Assembly: GCF_027627455.1 (NCBI RefSeq)
Contig: NZ_CP115483.1
Span: 1,860,001 to 1,924,000 of the forward strand
Direction: 5' to 3'
Length of the DNA: 64,000 nucleotides
From: Sphingobacterium sp. SYP-B4668
GTDB lineage: Bacteria > Bacteroidota > Bacteroidia > Sphingobacteriales > Sphingobacteriaceae
Part shown: positions 8,587-16,382 of the stretch, piece by piece
How the letters are laid out: the number at the start of each line of letters is the position of its first letter
How positions within the stretch are numbered: position 1 is the first letter of the stretch
Position numbers and translations under genes: made by a program
The notes under the pieces: generated by a model
What the model was told of the DNA's origin: nothing
The model's input: the letters and a program-made list of their open reading frames with translations, nothing else
Database searches by the model: none

Positions 8587-8687
8587 GTGATCCCGCTGGG
8601 ATTCGAACCCAGGACCCATACATTAAAAGTGTATTGCTCTACCAGCTGAGCTACGGAATCCTTTCTGTTTTTGAAAGTGATGCAAAG
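8587..8687. repeat. 101-bp direct repeat, copy 2 (tRNA-Lys plus leader)
   Basis: Identical over 101 bases to 1758-1858 and in the same orientation. It contains the second tRNA-Lys gene and its leader up to the -7 box. Flanking hairpin and -33 sequences are similar but diverged, so the duplication is larger than the perfect core and not very recent. Confidence 0.95.
8588..8660 (-). tRNA. tRNA-Lys (anticodon TTT), copy 2
   Basis: Identical over all 73 bases to the gene at 1759-1831: same cloverleaf, anticodon TTT, discriminator A, and no complete CCA encoded. It has its own matching promoter and terminator, so both copies are probably expressed. Confidence 0.96.
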
Positions 8688-8714
8688 GTAGAATTTCTTC
8701 ATATATACTCCAAA
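8683..8714 (-). promoter_or_regulatory. Bacteroidetes-type promoter for tRNA-Lys copy 2
   Basis: TTTG (8711-8714) and TACCTTTG (8683-8690) on the minus strand are 20 bases apart. The boxes and spacing are kept relative to copy 1 while the spacer has diverged, which is the pattern expected if only the boxes are under selection. Confidence 0.85.
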
Positions 8715-8781
8715 TAAAACTGTGAAGATTTCTCTTCTCTAGATGTAACTGTCTATAAGCTAAAAGTTTTATTTTTTTAAA

Positions 8782-9642
8782 TTATAACTGTGCATGAATC
8801 ATTCGGTCTGCATGCTGCATATCTTGAAACATTTGCACGTTAGAAAACCCCTTTTTCATAAGCATGTCTACCGTTTGGGGGCCATAATATTGATTTATTT
8901 CAAAATAAAGGTGCCCTGAAGGTGTCAAATGCTGCAGGGCAAATGATGCGATGGTCTCATAAAAAAGGAGTGGAGCTGTTTCTTCAACAAATAGCGCAAG
9001 ATGTGGCTCGAATTCCAAAACATTAGGATGCATTTTTTCTTTTTCTTTTGGCGTAATGTACGGAGGATTGCTAACGATGATATCATAGCGCTGGTCTTTA
9101 TTGAAAATGTAGGTCCACTCTAATATATCTGCATTCACAAAGTTGACCGATGCACCTAACTTTACGGAGTTACGCTTGGCAATTGCAATAGCCTCTTTTG
9201 ATATATCAAGTGCGCTTACTGCAGACATCGGGAGAAATTTTTTTAGACTTATGGGTATACAACCGCTCCCAGTTCCTATATCAATAATTCTTATGCTCCC
9301 TGAATTTTGACCATGATTTTTAATAATCATATCGACGAGCTCTTCCGTTTCTGGACGTGGAATCAGCACAAACTCATTTACCTCAAAAATCTGTCCGTAG
9401 AAATGAGCTTTTTTGAATATGTGCTGTATGGGTTTGCTAGCCATCAGTTCACCAAGTATGTTTAAATAAAGTTGATAATGTTCATCGGTAATATCGTTGT
9501 GTTTTTGCAATGCATAGATGCTTTTGTGCACCCCGGTGATTTCTTCTGTCACGATATAAAACAGTGCTAACGACTCTTCCAGGTCATAAAGAGGAGTCAA
9601 TTTTTCTACATAGAGGTGCTCTAGATCTTGAAGTCTGCTCAT
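8782..9642 (-). CDS. prmC: Peptide chain release factor N5-glutamine methyltransferase
   Basis: PrmC (HemK) methylates the glutamine of the GGQ motif in release factors RF1 and RF2, using S-adenosylmethionine. The protein has a helical N-terminal substrate-recognition domain, then the family's F-VLIPRPETEELV segment, the SAM motif IDIGTGSGCIPISL, and the catalytic NPPY motif in SNPPYI. The start is placed at the ATG giving MSRLQDLEH. A -7 box TATTTTTG ends 4 bases upstream of it, whereas a start 13 codons further upstream would lie before the expected transcription start. It is divergent from ribD. Confidence 0.93.
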   Translation of the reverse strand: MSRLQDLEHLYVEKLTPLYDLEESLALFYIVTEEITGVHKSIYALQKHNDITDEHYQLYLNILGELMASKPIQHIFKKAHFYGQIFEVNEFVLIPRPETEELVDMIIKNHGQNSGSIRIIDIGTGSGCIPISLKKFLPMSAVSALDISKEAIAIAKRNSVKLGASVNFVNADILEWTYIFNKDQRYDIIVSNPPYITPKEKEKMHPNVLEFEPHLALFVEETAPLLFYETIASFALQHLTPSGHLYFEINQYYGPQTVDMLMKKGFSNVQMFQDMQHADRMIHAQL

Positions 9643-9646
9643 AACA

Positions 9647-9654
9647 CAAAAATA
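9647..9654 (-). promoter_or_regulatory. -7 box of prmC, abutting the start codon
   Basis: On the minus strand TATTTTTG ends 4 bases before the prmC ATG. A TTTG lies 24 bases further upstream, slightly wider than usual. Transcription would start at or next to the ATG, so the mRNA would be leaderless or nearly so. Confidence 0.6.
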
Positions 9655-9731
9655 CACTAATATGGTAGAGCTTCCTACCAAACAGAATAATTATTACCGG
9701 ACTTATAAATGCAAGTTTCTCTAAGTTTTGA

Positions 9732-9739
9732 TACTTTTG
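9732..9739 (+). promoter_or_regulatory. -7 box of ribD, abutting the start codon
   Basis: TACTTTTG lies 3 bases before the first ATG of ribD. No convincing -33 box was seen. As for the divergent prmC, the transcript would have almost no leader. Confidence 0.55.
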
Positions 9740-9742
9740 TAT

Positions 9743-10789
9743 ATGGATATGCATGAAAAGTATATGAGGCGTTGTTTGGAGCTGGCCATTATAGGCGCAG
9801 GGACAGTAAGCCCCAATCCCATGGTAGGGGCTGTAATTGTTCACGATGGACGTGTCATCGGCGAGGGGTATACTGCACCTTTTGGTGGGCCGCATGCAGA
9901 AGTCAATGCTATACATCAGGTGTTGACGCTCTTTTCAGAACAAGCTACGAAGTTGCTTTCTCAATCGGAATTATATGTTAGCCTTGAACCTTGTGCGCAT
10001 TTCGGTAAAACTCCTCCCTGTGCCGATCTAATCGCTAAATATGGATTGCGTAAAGTGTACGTAGCTTGTAAAGATCCTTTTCCGCAGGTCAGCGGTAAGG
10101 GAATAGAAAAGCTAAGGGCAGCGGGGATAACAGTAGAAACGGGACTTTTGGAAAGAGAAGCTCGTTGGGTAAATCGTCGTTTTTTTACTCGTATTTTAAA
10201 ACATAGACCGTTTGTGATTTTGAAATGGGCGCAGACCAGTGATGGATTTATCGGGCGTACAGATGATGTCCAGACTTGGATTAGCAATCCGGCAAGTAAA
10301 CAATTGGTTCATAAATGGAGGGCTGAAGAAGATGCAATTCTCGTGGGCACGCGAACTGCTTTGGTCGATAATCCGGCACTGACAGTGAGAGAATGGGATG
10401 GACATCATCCTAAAAGAATTTTGATAGACCGAAATCTGTCAGTACCCACTTCTGCCAATATATATGGAAGAGAAGGCGAGCTCATAGTCTTCAATGCTGT
10501 TAAATCAGAATGGAAAGACAATGTGAAATATATTGAGTTGGAAAATTTCGGACTATATCTCCCTCAGAATATTCTCTACCAGCTTTATTTAATGGACGTA
10601 CAATCCATTATTATTGAAGGTGGAGCAATTACTATCCAACACTTCATTGATGCTGGACTTTGGGACGAGGCCAGGATTTTGACCGCTCAACAGGAATTGG
10701 GAAGTGGTATTGCTGCTCCAAAATTAGACGGACGTGTGTTGGAAAAACACCGTGTCGCTAATGACGAGTTATCTATTGTTGTCAAGTAG
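9743..10789 (+). CDS. ribD: Riboflavin biosynthesis deaminase/reductase RibD
   Basis: Bifunctional enzyme of riboflavin synthesis: it deaminates diaminohydroxyphosphoribosylaminopyrimidine and then reduces the ribosyl chain with NADPH. The N-terminal cytidine-deaminase-like domain (about 5-145) has the zinc site HAEVNAI and EPCAHFGKTPPC. The C-terminal reductase domain (about 150-348) begins RPFVILKWAQTSDGFIG and contains IIEGGAITIQHFIDAGL. I chose the ATG at 9743; an ATG at 9749 is also possible, and both lie just after the -7 box. No other rib gene is adjacent, so the pathway is scattered in this genome. Confidence 0.94.
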   Translation: MDMHEKYMRRCLELAIIGAGTVSPNPMVGAVIVHDGRVIGEGYTAPFGGPHAEVNAIHQVLTLFSEQATKLLSQSELYVSLEPCAHFGKTPPCADLIAKYGLRKVYVACKDPFPQVSGKGIEKLRAAGITVETGLLEREARWVNRRFFTRILKHRPFVILKWAQTSDGFIGRTDDVQTWISNPASKQLVHKWRAEEDAILVGTRTALVDNPALTVREWDGHHPKRILIDRNLSVPTSANIYGREGELIVFNAVKSEWKDNVKYIELENFGLYLPQNILYQLYLMDVQSIIIEGGAITIQHFIDAGLWDEARILTAQQELGSGIAAPKLDGRVLEKHRVANDELSIVVK

Positions 10790-10824
10790 AACTAGTTATC
10801 CAAAGGAATGCGTATCTTTAGGGT

Positions 10825-12120
10825 ATGCAGATGCCGGAGGAATTACTTCATTTCATATGGCGCTTTCGTCTGTTTGACCAATCGAACTTAAGAACTTTAG
10901 GTAATGACGAATTAACCATTAAACAAGTCGGACAGCATAATATAGATGCTGGACCGGATTTTTTGATGGCCAAAATACGGATTGCCCAGCACGATTGGAT
11001 TGGACATGTAGAGATACACCGTACAGCGATTGATTGGTATGGACATAGTCACCACTATGATACAGCTTATAATAATGTGATACTACACGTCGTATGGTAT
11101 GGTACTAAAGAGGTAAATCGTCGGGACGGCACACCTATTCCTACACTTTGTTTGGCTAATTACGTGGATAGCAATCTTTTGAATCATTATCGTGTGCTGA
11201 TGAATAATGAATATTGGATAGCTTGTCAAAATCAACTGCCATCAATTGATACAACCTATGTCAGTCAATGGTTGGTAAGGTTAACAATGGAACGCCTAGA
11301 GACCAAATTTAATATATTTCAACAACAATTAAATGCCCATAAACAAGATTTTGAGAAAATCACCTTCATCATATTGGCTCGAGCATTCGGCCAACGCGTA
11401 AATGCAGATTCATTCCAAGAATTGGCTCAACATATCCCGCTAAATTTGGTGCTTAAATACAAAGATGACCCTGTTAAGCGCGAAGCACTATTTTTGGGAA
11501 TGGCTGGGTATCTGGTCCGACAGGATTATCACGACAATCCCTATGTGCGTCAGCTTATTCAAGAATTTGATTATTTGAAAAAACTACATGGTCTATCTAG
11601 TCTAGAGGTCCATCGATGGAAGCGATTTAGGATGCGCCCTTATAATTTCCCTGAATTCAGGATTGCACAGCTGGCTGCGTTATATGCCCATAATGATTTT
11701 CTAATTGCTAAAATCTTAGAAATGGAAACATTGGAAAACGTAAGAGCCTTTCTGTCCAAAATTAGACTTGCGACATTTTGGGAAACGCATTTTACTTTGG
11801 ACAAAGTTTCTTCCCCTCATGTTACAAATCTTGGTACTGGCTTTATCGATTCCTTGACTATTAATGGTCTAGTCCATGTCTTATTTTTATATGGTAAATA
11901 TTTTCGACAAGAATCGTATCTTTATAGAGCTGTATCTTGGTTGGAGGAAATTAAAGCTGAATCCAATGCTATTGTAAAAGGTTTTGGAATTTGTGGAATT
12001 CGCGCAAGAAGAGCAGCAGAATCCCAAGCGTTGCTTCATCTTAAACGTGAATATTGCGATAAGAAAAATTGTCTTAGCTGTGGGATAGGGATACAGATAC
12101 TAAGAATAAATAGAGAATGA
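10825..12120 (+). CDS. DUF2851 family protein
   Basis: A 431-residue member of DUF2851, a family common in Bacteroidetes and without known function. It opens with EELLHFIWRFRLFD and then QHNIDAGPDFLMAKIRI and WIGHVEIH, the family's most conserved block, with several histidines and acidic residues. A cysteine set, CDKKNCLSCGIG, closes the protein and could bind metal. A -7-like TATCTTTA lies 4 bases before the ATG. The downstream PspC-like gene overlaps its stop codon by four bases, so the two are translationally coupled. Confidence 0.82.
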   Translation: MQMPEELLHFIWRFRLFDQSNLRTLGNDELTIKQVGQHNIDAGPDFLMAKIRIAQHDWIGHVEIHRTAIDWYGHSHHYDTAYNNVILHVVWYGTKEVNRRDGTPIPTLCLANYVDSNLLNHYRVLMNNEYWIACQNQLPSIDTTYVSQWLVRLTMERLETKFNIFQQQLNAHKQDFEKITFIILARAFGQRVNADSFQELAQHIPLNLVLKYKDDPVKREALFLGMAGYLVRQDYHDNPYVRQLIQEFDYLKKLHGLSSLEVHRWKRFRMRPYNFPEFRIAQLAALYAHNDFLIAKILEMETLENVRAFLSKIRLATFWETHFTLDKVSSPHVTNLGTGFIDSLTINGLVHVLFLYGKYFRQESYLYRAVSWLEEIKAESNAIVKGFGICGIRARRAAESQALLHLKREYCDKKNCLSCGIGIQILRINRE

Positions 12121-12338
12121 TTGAAAGGGTTTTATATTATTTTGAGCAGCAATCTTTTGGGGTATGTGCTTACTTAGGTGAAAAGTTTTCGATTTCGATT
12201 TCTAAACTACGTCTATTTTTTATCTATGCTACAATTATAGGTGCAGGGTTCCCTATTCTTTTTTACCTTTTCGCCGGCGTAATATTGGATTTTAGAAATT
12301 ATGTGAAGAAAATGCGTAAATTTCTTTGGGACAATTAA
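12117..12338 (+). CDS. Small PspC-like membrane protein
   Basis: A 73-residue protein resembling the PspC domain: a soluble N terminus, a FGVCAYLGEKFSISISKLRLFF segment matching the PspC pattern G-V-C-x-x-L-G...x-L-R-L-x-F, then a hydrophobic helix with the AGFPILFYLFAGVIL turn, and a basic C-terminal tail. PspC proteins are inner-membrane partners in envelope stress responses. The ATGA overlap with the DUF2851 stop suggests that the two proteins are made together. The similarity is by eye and the protein is diverged from the consensus. Confidence 0.65.
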   Translation: MIERVLYYFEQQSFGVCAYLGEKFSISISKLRLFFIYATIIGAGFPILFYLFAGVILDFRNYVKKMRKFLWDN

Positions 12339-12345
12339 AGCTAAG

Positions 12346-12999
12346 TTAATCTACCCTCAGTATTTCGGCAATCTCTTTATACCCTTTTGCTGCAGCGAGG
12401 TCAGAAGCTGTCAACCCCATGTCGTTACGTATACCGATATCCGCACCATTCTCTAATAATAAAATAATCATGTCTATATTTCCGTGCTGTGAAGCAAGAT
12501 GTAAAGGTGTAATCTTAGAAGATTGTATGATGTTTACATTGGCTCCGGCTTCAATCAACATTTTACTGATTTCAGACTGATTAGCATGAAGTGAAGCATG
12601 AAGAGGAGATACATTGTAGCCATTTTGAGAAGTTATATTGGGGTCCGCATGATTCTTTAATAAGATTCTCACAATATCTTCTCTCGAAAAATGAGCTGCT
12701 ATACCTAACGGACTAAAACCCTGTGTAGATATCTCATCGACAATATCAGGTCGTTTTAGAATGATGGCTTCCACATGTTGGGTCAATCCTGCTGCACAAG
12801 CCTCATGGATAGTGATTGAAGTGATATATTTTAATATGGTTTGAACTATTTGTCCCTTGTTGTAGTAGCAGGCCAACATGAGAGGAGAGATGTCATGACT
12901 GGTGTTTTGTTTTACAAGTTCGGGTTCGTTACGAAGCAAAAGCTCCAAATCTTGATGATTGCCTGTCTCAATATATTCTTCTAATACAGATAAACTCAT
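12346..12999 (-). CDS. Ankyrin-repeat protein
   Basis: A 217-residue protein made almost entirely of ankyrin repeats, about six units of roughly 33 residues. The clearest are FSPLGIAAHFSREDIVRILLKNHADPN, SPLHASLHANQSEISKMLIEAGANVN and TPLHLASQHGNIDMIILLLENGADI. No signal peptide is present, so it should be cytoplasmic and act as a binding scaffold. The partner is unknown. It is convergent with the DUF2851/PspC pair with only 7 bases between the stop codons. Confidence 0.88.
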   Translation of the reverse strand: MSLSVLEEYIETGNHQDLELLLRNEPELVKQNTSHDISPLMLACYYNKGQIVQTILKYITSITIHEACAAGLTQHVEAIILKRPDIVDEISTQGFSPLGIAAHFSREDIVRILLKNHADPNITSQNGYNVSPLHASLHANQSEISKMLIEAGANVNIIQSSKITPLHLASQHGNIDMIILLLENGADIGIRNDMGLTASDLAAAKGYKEIAEILRVD

Positions 13000-13285
13000 T
13001 TGGTTACATGTTTTTATGATACGAAATAAATAAAAAAATGTTAATTATATGGGAATTGTTAATAACATTCAAAGTGTTAGTATTTTTTTGAAGATGCTTG
13101 TTGGAGTTAGAGATGTTTTCCTAAGCATACATTTTGGGAAGTGATTGTGAAATTCACCTTTCTAAATCTTAGCTATTTTAAACAGAATATGTTTCATTAT
13201 GTACTACTTAAGTGAGAAGTCACCACTTGTTAGGTATTGATTGTAGCATAACCGCTACAATTTCAGTTTTGGGAATTGAATTAGT
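13000..13285. other. Intergenic region with two hairpins
   Basis: No gene recognised. Two stems are visible close to the downstream small-RNA promoter: AAGTG (13210-13214) with CACTT (13224-13228), and TTGTAGC (13241-13247) with GCTACAA (13254-13260) around a 6-base loop. Neither is followed by a T-run. They could be regulatory or chance. Confidence 0.4.
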
Positions 13286-13315
13286 TTTGAATTGCAAGTT
13301 ATTAGGGTACTTTTG
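13286..13315 (+). promoter_or_regulatory. Strong promoter of a candidate small RNA
   Basis: TTTG (13286-13289) and TACTTTTG (13308-13315) are 18 bases apart, close to the phylum consensus. The next start codon with a recognised gene is more than 200 bases away and an intrinsic terminator lies between, so this promoter seems to serve a short non-coding transcript. Confidence 0.75.
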
Positions 13316-13393
13316 TACATCGCCCTCCCCAAGGGCATGTTTTTCATAGGTAGATGTAGGGTCGAATATTTCTTATTCGACCCTTATTTTTTT
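13316..13393 (+). ncRNA. Candidate small structured RNA, about 75 nt
   Basis: This segment runs from just after a consensus promoter to the T-run of a perfect terminator, and has no open reading frame of use. It can fold with TACATC (13316-13321) paired to GATGTA (13353-13358), enclosing a hairpin GCCCT/AGGGC with a CCCCA loop and a short ATG-TTTTT-CAT stem-loop. The terminator stem follows directly. The gene ubiX downstream has its own promoter, so this is more likely an independent RNA than a leader. I do not recognise a known family. Confidence 0.6.
13359..13393 (+). terminator. Intrinsic terminator of the candidate small RNA
   Basis: GGGTCGAATA (13359-13368) pairs perfectly with TATTCGACCC (13374-13383) around a 5-base loop, followed by TTATTTTTTT. 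It is among the strongest rho-independent terminators in the window. Confidence 0.9.
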
Positions 13394-13489
13394 GCTAAAA
13401 GTATCCATAGCTTGTACAATATATACACTGCTTTCGAAGCTGATTATCTCTACTTATTTTATTGGTGAGAGTTGTCATTCCTTCACAGT

Positions 13490-13523
13490 TTTGAATGCGT
13501 TCAGTGAAGTTTTATTAGCTTTG
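13490..13523 (+). promoter_or_regulatory. Promoter of ubiX
   Basis: TTTG (13490-13493) and TAGCTTTG (13516-13523) are separated by 22 bases and end 19 bases before the ubiX ATG. This gives ubiX its own promoter downstream of the small-RNA terminator. Confidence 0.7.
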
Positions 13524-13542
13524 TTTTTTATTTTAGAGAGTT

Positions 13543-14109
13543 ATGGGAAAGAAAATAATCATCGCTGTCACGGGGGCGAGCGGATCTATATATGCAAAAG
13601 TACTGCTAGATACCTTGTTGCGGGAAATTGGTCAATTTGAAGCAGTAGGAGTCGTCATGTCGGACAACGCAAAAGATGTTTGGCAATATGAGCTCAACAA
13701 TCGAGACTATGAGAACTATCCTTTTACTTTTTACGATAAAAATGATTTTTATGCACCTTTTGCCTCGGGGTCTGCAAAATTTGATACCATGATCATTTGT
13801 CCTTGTTCAATGGGAACATTGGCTAGGATTGCACACGGCACCTCATCGGATCTAGCGACACGCGCTGCGGATGTAATTTTGAAAGAAAAGCGTAGATTAA
13901 TCCTGATGGTCCGAGAAACACCTTTAAGCCGTATCCATATCCAAAATATGCTGACAGTGACAGATGCTGGCGGAATCATATGTCCAGCAAGTCCGTCCTA
14001 TTATAGTCTGCCGCAAAATTTTGAAGAACTAGCCAAGACAGTCGTCGATCGTGCCCTCTCCTTGGCAGGGATAGAAGTTGATTCCTACCGATGGGGCGAA
14101 ATGGAGTAG
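13543..14109 (+). CDS. ubiX: UbiX family flavin prenyltransferase
   Basis: A 188-residue flavoprotein of the UbiX/Pad1 family, which joins a dimethylallyl group to FMN to make the prenylated flavin cofactor of UbiD-type decarboxylases. Visible signatures are the N-terminal ITGASGS-type loop (AVTGASGSIYA), CPCSMGTLARIAHGTSSDLATRAADV with the flavin and prenyl site residues, and LILMVRETPLSRIHIQNM, a family hallmark. Length fits the family. In this phylum it probably serves menaquinone or another decarboxylation pathway. No ubiD gene is in the window. Confidence 0.93.
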   Translation: MGKKIIIAVTGASGSIYAKVLLDTLLREIGQFEAVGVVMSDNAKDVWQYELNNRDYENYPFTFYDKNDFYAPFASGSAKFDTMIICPCSMGTLARIAHGTSSDLATRAADVILKEKRRLILMVRETPLSRIHIQNMLTVTDAGGIICPASPSYYSLPQNFEELAKTVVDRALSLAGIEVDSYRWGEME

Positions 14110-14438
14110 GACGTAAATGTCCACTTATCTTCTTCAAGGTACTAGGGAATACGGATGTATGAGTAGGAGAGAGCCATTCTTGGCTTGATGTCATTGCGCT
14201 ATTGTAGAAAAACAAAACATAAACATTGTGAAAATAGCATCCGTTTTAATTGTATTTTGTACATTTGTTTCTCAAATGAAGCTGCTTTTCGCTAGAACTA
14301 TTTGTTTGCCTTATTTCTTTGACTCGTCAAAAGAAAAACTCACTTTTTGTTTTCTACCCAACTGTTCTATGCTGAAAAGATGTTTTCCAACTACTTGTCA
14401 TAATATTGCACTGTATAAAGCTATAAGATTTTAATTTC
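14110..14438. other. Intergenic region, no feature recognised
   Basis: About 330 bases between ubiX and the dihydroorotase homologue. I see no consensus promoter, no convincing terminator and no RNA gene. A GTG-initiated reading frame with a hydrophobic start (14228-14434) crosses it but shows no sign of being a gene. Confidence 0.5.
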
Positions 14439-15704
14439 ATGACTACATTATTGATTACTTCTGCGACTATTGTCTTGCCTGGGAACAAAAATCACCTGAA
14501 AGTGGTGGATGTGTTGATAAAAAATGGTAAGATTGCTGAGATAGCTCAAAAGATTAAAAAATCAGATTTAAATGATGAGGTATTTGATGCCAATGGAGGT
14601 TTTTTAGCTCCGGGTTTTCTTGATTTAAACGCCAATTTTGGTGAACCAGGCTTAGAGACTAAAGAAGATATCGCAACAGGAAGTGCTGCCGCTGCTGCCG
14701 GTGGATTTACGGGAGTAGCTGTCCAACCCAATACCGAACCTCCGATTCAAAGCCGTACAGAGGTGGCGTTGGTCAAAAATCTCGCTAAGGGAAATTTGGT
14801 AGATGTGTTTCCCATAGGGTCCATCAGTAAAAAGAGAGAAGGCAAAGAGTTGGCTGAATTATATGATATGCAGCAGACAGGTGCGGTGGCTTTTAGTGAC
14901 GGTAATCGGAGTGTACAGCAGGCTGGATTGATGGGTAGAGCACTCTTATATGCTAAAGGATTTAAAGGACTTATAATCTCTCATCCCGAGGATGAATCTA
15001 TGGCGGGCGACCGTCAGATGAACGAAGGGGTCGTCAGTACATATTTGGGGATGAAAGGTATTCCTAATCTAGCGGAATCGCTCATGGTCTCAAGGGATTT
15101 GTATTTGGCGGAATATAATGATGCACCAATACATTTTACGTCTATCAGCACAATAGAAGCTGTCGATTTAATTAGAAAGGCGAAAGCCAAAGGCATTGCT
15201 GTCACTTGTGACGTCGCAGCCCATAACTTAGTGTTGACAGATAAAGAGGTCGAAGCTTTTGATAGTCATTACAAAGTCAACCCTCCGCTTCGCACAAAGG
15301 CTGATATCAAAGCCTTGATAAAGGGGCTTAAAGATGGAGTGATAGACGCAGTAGTTTCTCAGCATACTCCTCACGAAGTTGAGTTTAAACGTGTGGAATT
15401 TCATATTGCGAAGAACGGAATAATTGGATTACAGACTGTGCTTCCTTTGTTGGTGAAAGCTGGTTTGAATGAAGAACAAATAGTGGACAAACTCTCCGTG
15501 GGTCCCAGAAAAGTGCTTGGAATGAAGGTTCCGACTATTGAAATTGGAGAAGTAGCTAATTTGGTTTTATTTGATACATCATCCGAGTGGATATTTACAA
15601 AAGAAGATAATAAATCAAAATCTGATAATTCTCCTTTTTTGGGAACGGAACTGAAAGGTAAAGTATTGGCAGTCCTCAATAATGGTAAAATATTTAAAAA
15701 CTAA
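14439..15704 (+). CDS. Dihydroorotase homologue lacking metal ligands (PyrC'-like)
   Basis: A 421-residue protein of the cyclic amidohydrolase family, aligned throughout with type I dihydroorotase, which closes carbamoyl-aspartate to dihydroorotate. Family landmarks are kept: FLDLNANFGEPG, GFTGVAVQPNTEPP, SHPED, YKVNPPLR and SQHTPH. However the metal-binding H-x-H is N-x-N (Asn64, Asn66), the ligand His of the H-V-C-H-V-S motif is Ser235, and the Asp of T-D-H-A-P-H is Gln308. Such a protein cannot hold the usual zinc centre. In other bacteria inactive PyrC' subunits support aspartate transcarbamoylase, a role I infer here. An active pyrC should exist elsewhere. The unknown acidic-protein gene follows after 5 bases. 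Confidence 0.85.
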   Translation: MTTLLITSATIVLPGNKNHLKVVDVLIKNGKIAEIAQKIKKSDLNDEVFDANGGFLAPGFLDLNANFGEPGLETKEDIATGSAAAAAGGFTGVAVQPNTEPPIQSRTEVALVKNLAKGNLVDVFPIGSISKKREGKELAELYDMQQTGAVAFSDGNRSVQQAGLMGRALLYAKGFKGLIISHPEDESMAGDRQMNEGVVSTYLGMKGIPNLAESLMVSRDLYLAEYNDAPIHFTSISTIEAVDLIRKAKAKGIAVTCDVAAHNLVLTDKEVEAFDSHYKVNPPLRTKADIKALIKGLKDGVIDAVVSQHTPHEVEFKRVEFHIAKNGIIGLQTVLPLLVKAGLNEEQIVDKLSVGPRKVLGMKVPTIEIGEVANLVLFDTSSEWIFTKEDNKSKSDNSPFLGTELKGKVLAVLNNGKIFKN

Positions 15705-15709
15705 TTGAC

Positions 15710-16378
15710 ATGGATCAAAAAATAGAACGTGCTGTAGAGTTAGGCTTGAAAGCTTATGGTCATAGTGAAGGTAGTGATTATCAACAACTTCTTGGGGTTT
15801 TAAAATTGGCTTTTGATGCTGACAAACCCTTTATGCAAAAGGTTGAGTTATTGGATACAGCCTTTGATGATCACATGCGGTTTGATGAATTGAGAGAGGT
15901 GTATTTTGACCTTTTGCTGATGAATTTCTTTTCAGAGGATGTTCAGAAATTGGAGGAAGATTATTTGGATTCAGCTGAGTGGGAGGGGATTGAGGATGAG
16001 ACCATCGACCGTGGAACAGAATTGTTGAATATTTTTCTCTATCTTCGTGAGTGTGCTGACGATGAAATTGAACCGGAATTAGAGGACTATTTGAAAGAGT
16101 TTTTGTTGGTTGATGAGGATGAGTTCCAAGATGAACATCGTATTTACGAAAGTGTAATTGCCAATCAAATTTTAGTAGAAAGCAATTATTCCGAAATCGC
16201 TAAAGTAGCTAAGTCACTTGACGCCGAAGATGATCTATTGGATGTGTTTTATCCAATGATGAGTTTCTTTGCCGAATCGAATCCCACTGAAGGCCAATTG
16301 AAGGAGTATGAAGCAACAGCTTTGAATCCAGCATTTGATGTTGCGGTTTATCAAATTATTTCCAATTATAACAACTAA
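15710..16378 (+). CDS. Hypothetical acidic helical protein
   Basis: A 222-residue cytoplasmic protein, strongly acidic (many Asp and Glu, for example the EDYLDSAEWEGIEDETID region) and predicted to be nearly all helical. No signal peptide, membrane helix or motif is recognised. It starts 5 bases after the dihydroorotase homologue and ends 4 bases before the DUF4199 gene, so it belongs to a tight plus-strand run. It may be a conserved helper protein of the phylum, but no function can be given. Confidence 0.7.
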   Translation: MDQKIERAVELGLKAYGHSEGSDYQQLLGVLKLAFDADKPFMQKVELLDTAFDDHMRFDELREVYFDLLLMNFFSEDVQKLEEDYLDSAEWEGIEDETIDRGTELLNIFLYLRECADDEIEPELEDYLKEFLLVDEDEFQDEHRIYESVIANQILVESNYSEIAKVAKSLDAEDDLLDVFYPMMSFFAESNPTEGQLKEYEATALNPAFDVAVYQIISNYNN

Positions 16379-16382
16379 AATT

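Noticed and set aside
1758..8687. An integrative element inserted at tRNA-Lys
   Set aside because: The direct repeats fit, but no integrase, recombinase or transfer gene is present, and a complete tRNA gene with its own promoter is found at both ends rather than a short attachment repeat. A duplication is the simpler reading.
13210..13260. Two short hairpins upstream of the 13.3-kb small RNA
   Set aside because: Stems are only 5 and 7 bp and neither is followed by a T-run, so they are not convincing terminators or riboswitches.
14228..14434. GTG-initiated reading frame of 68 codons with a hydrophobic start
   Set aside because: It has an unusual start codon and no recognised motif or family, and its composition is odd (scattered Cys, Phe and Arg after the first 16 residues). 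It fills a gap where no promoter is seen.
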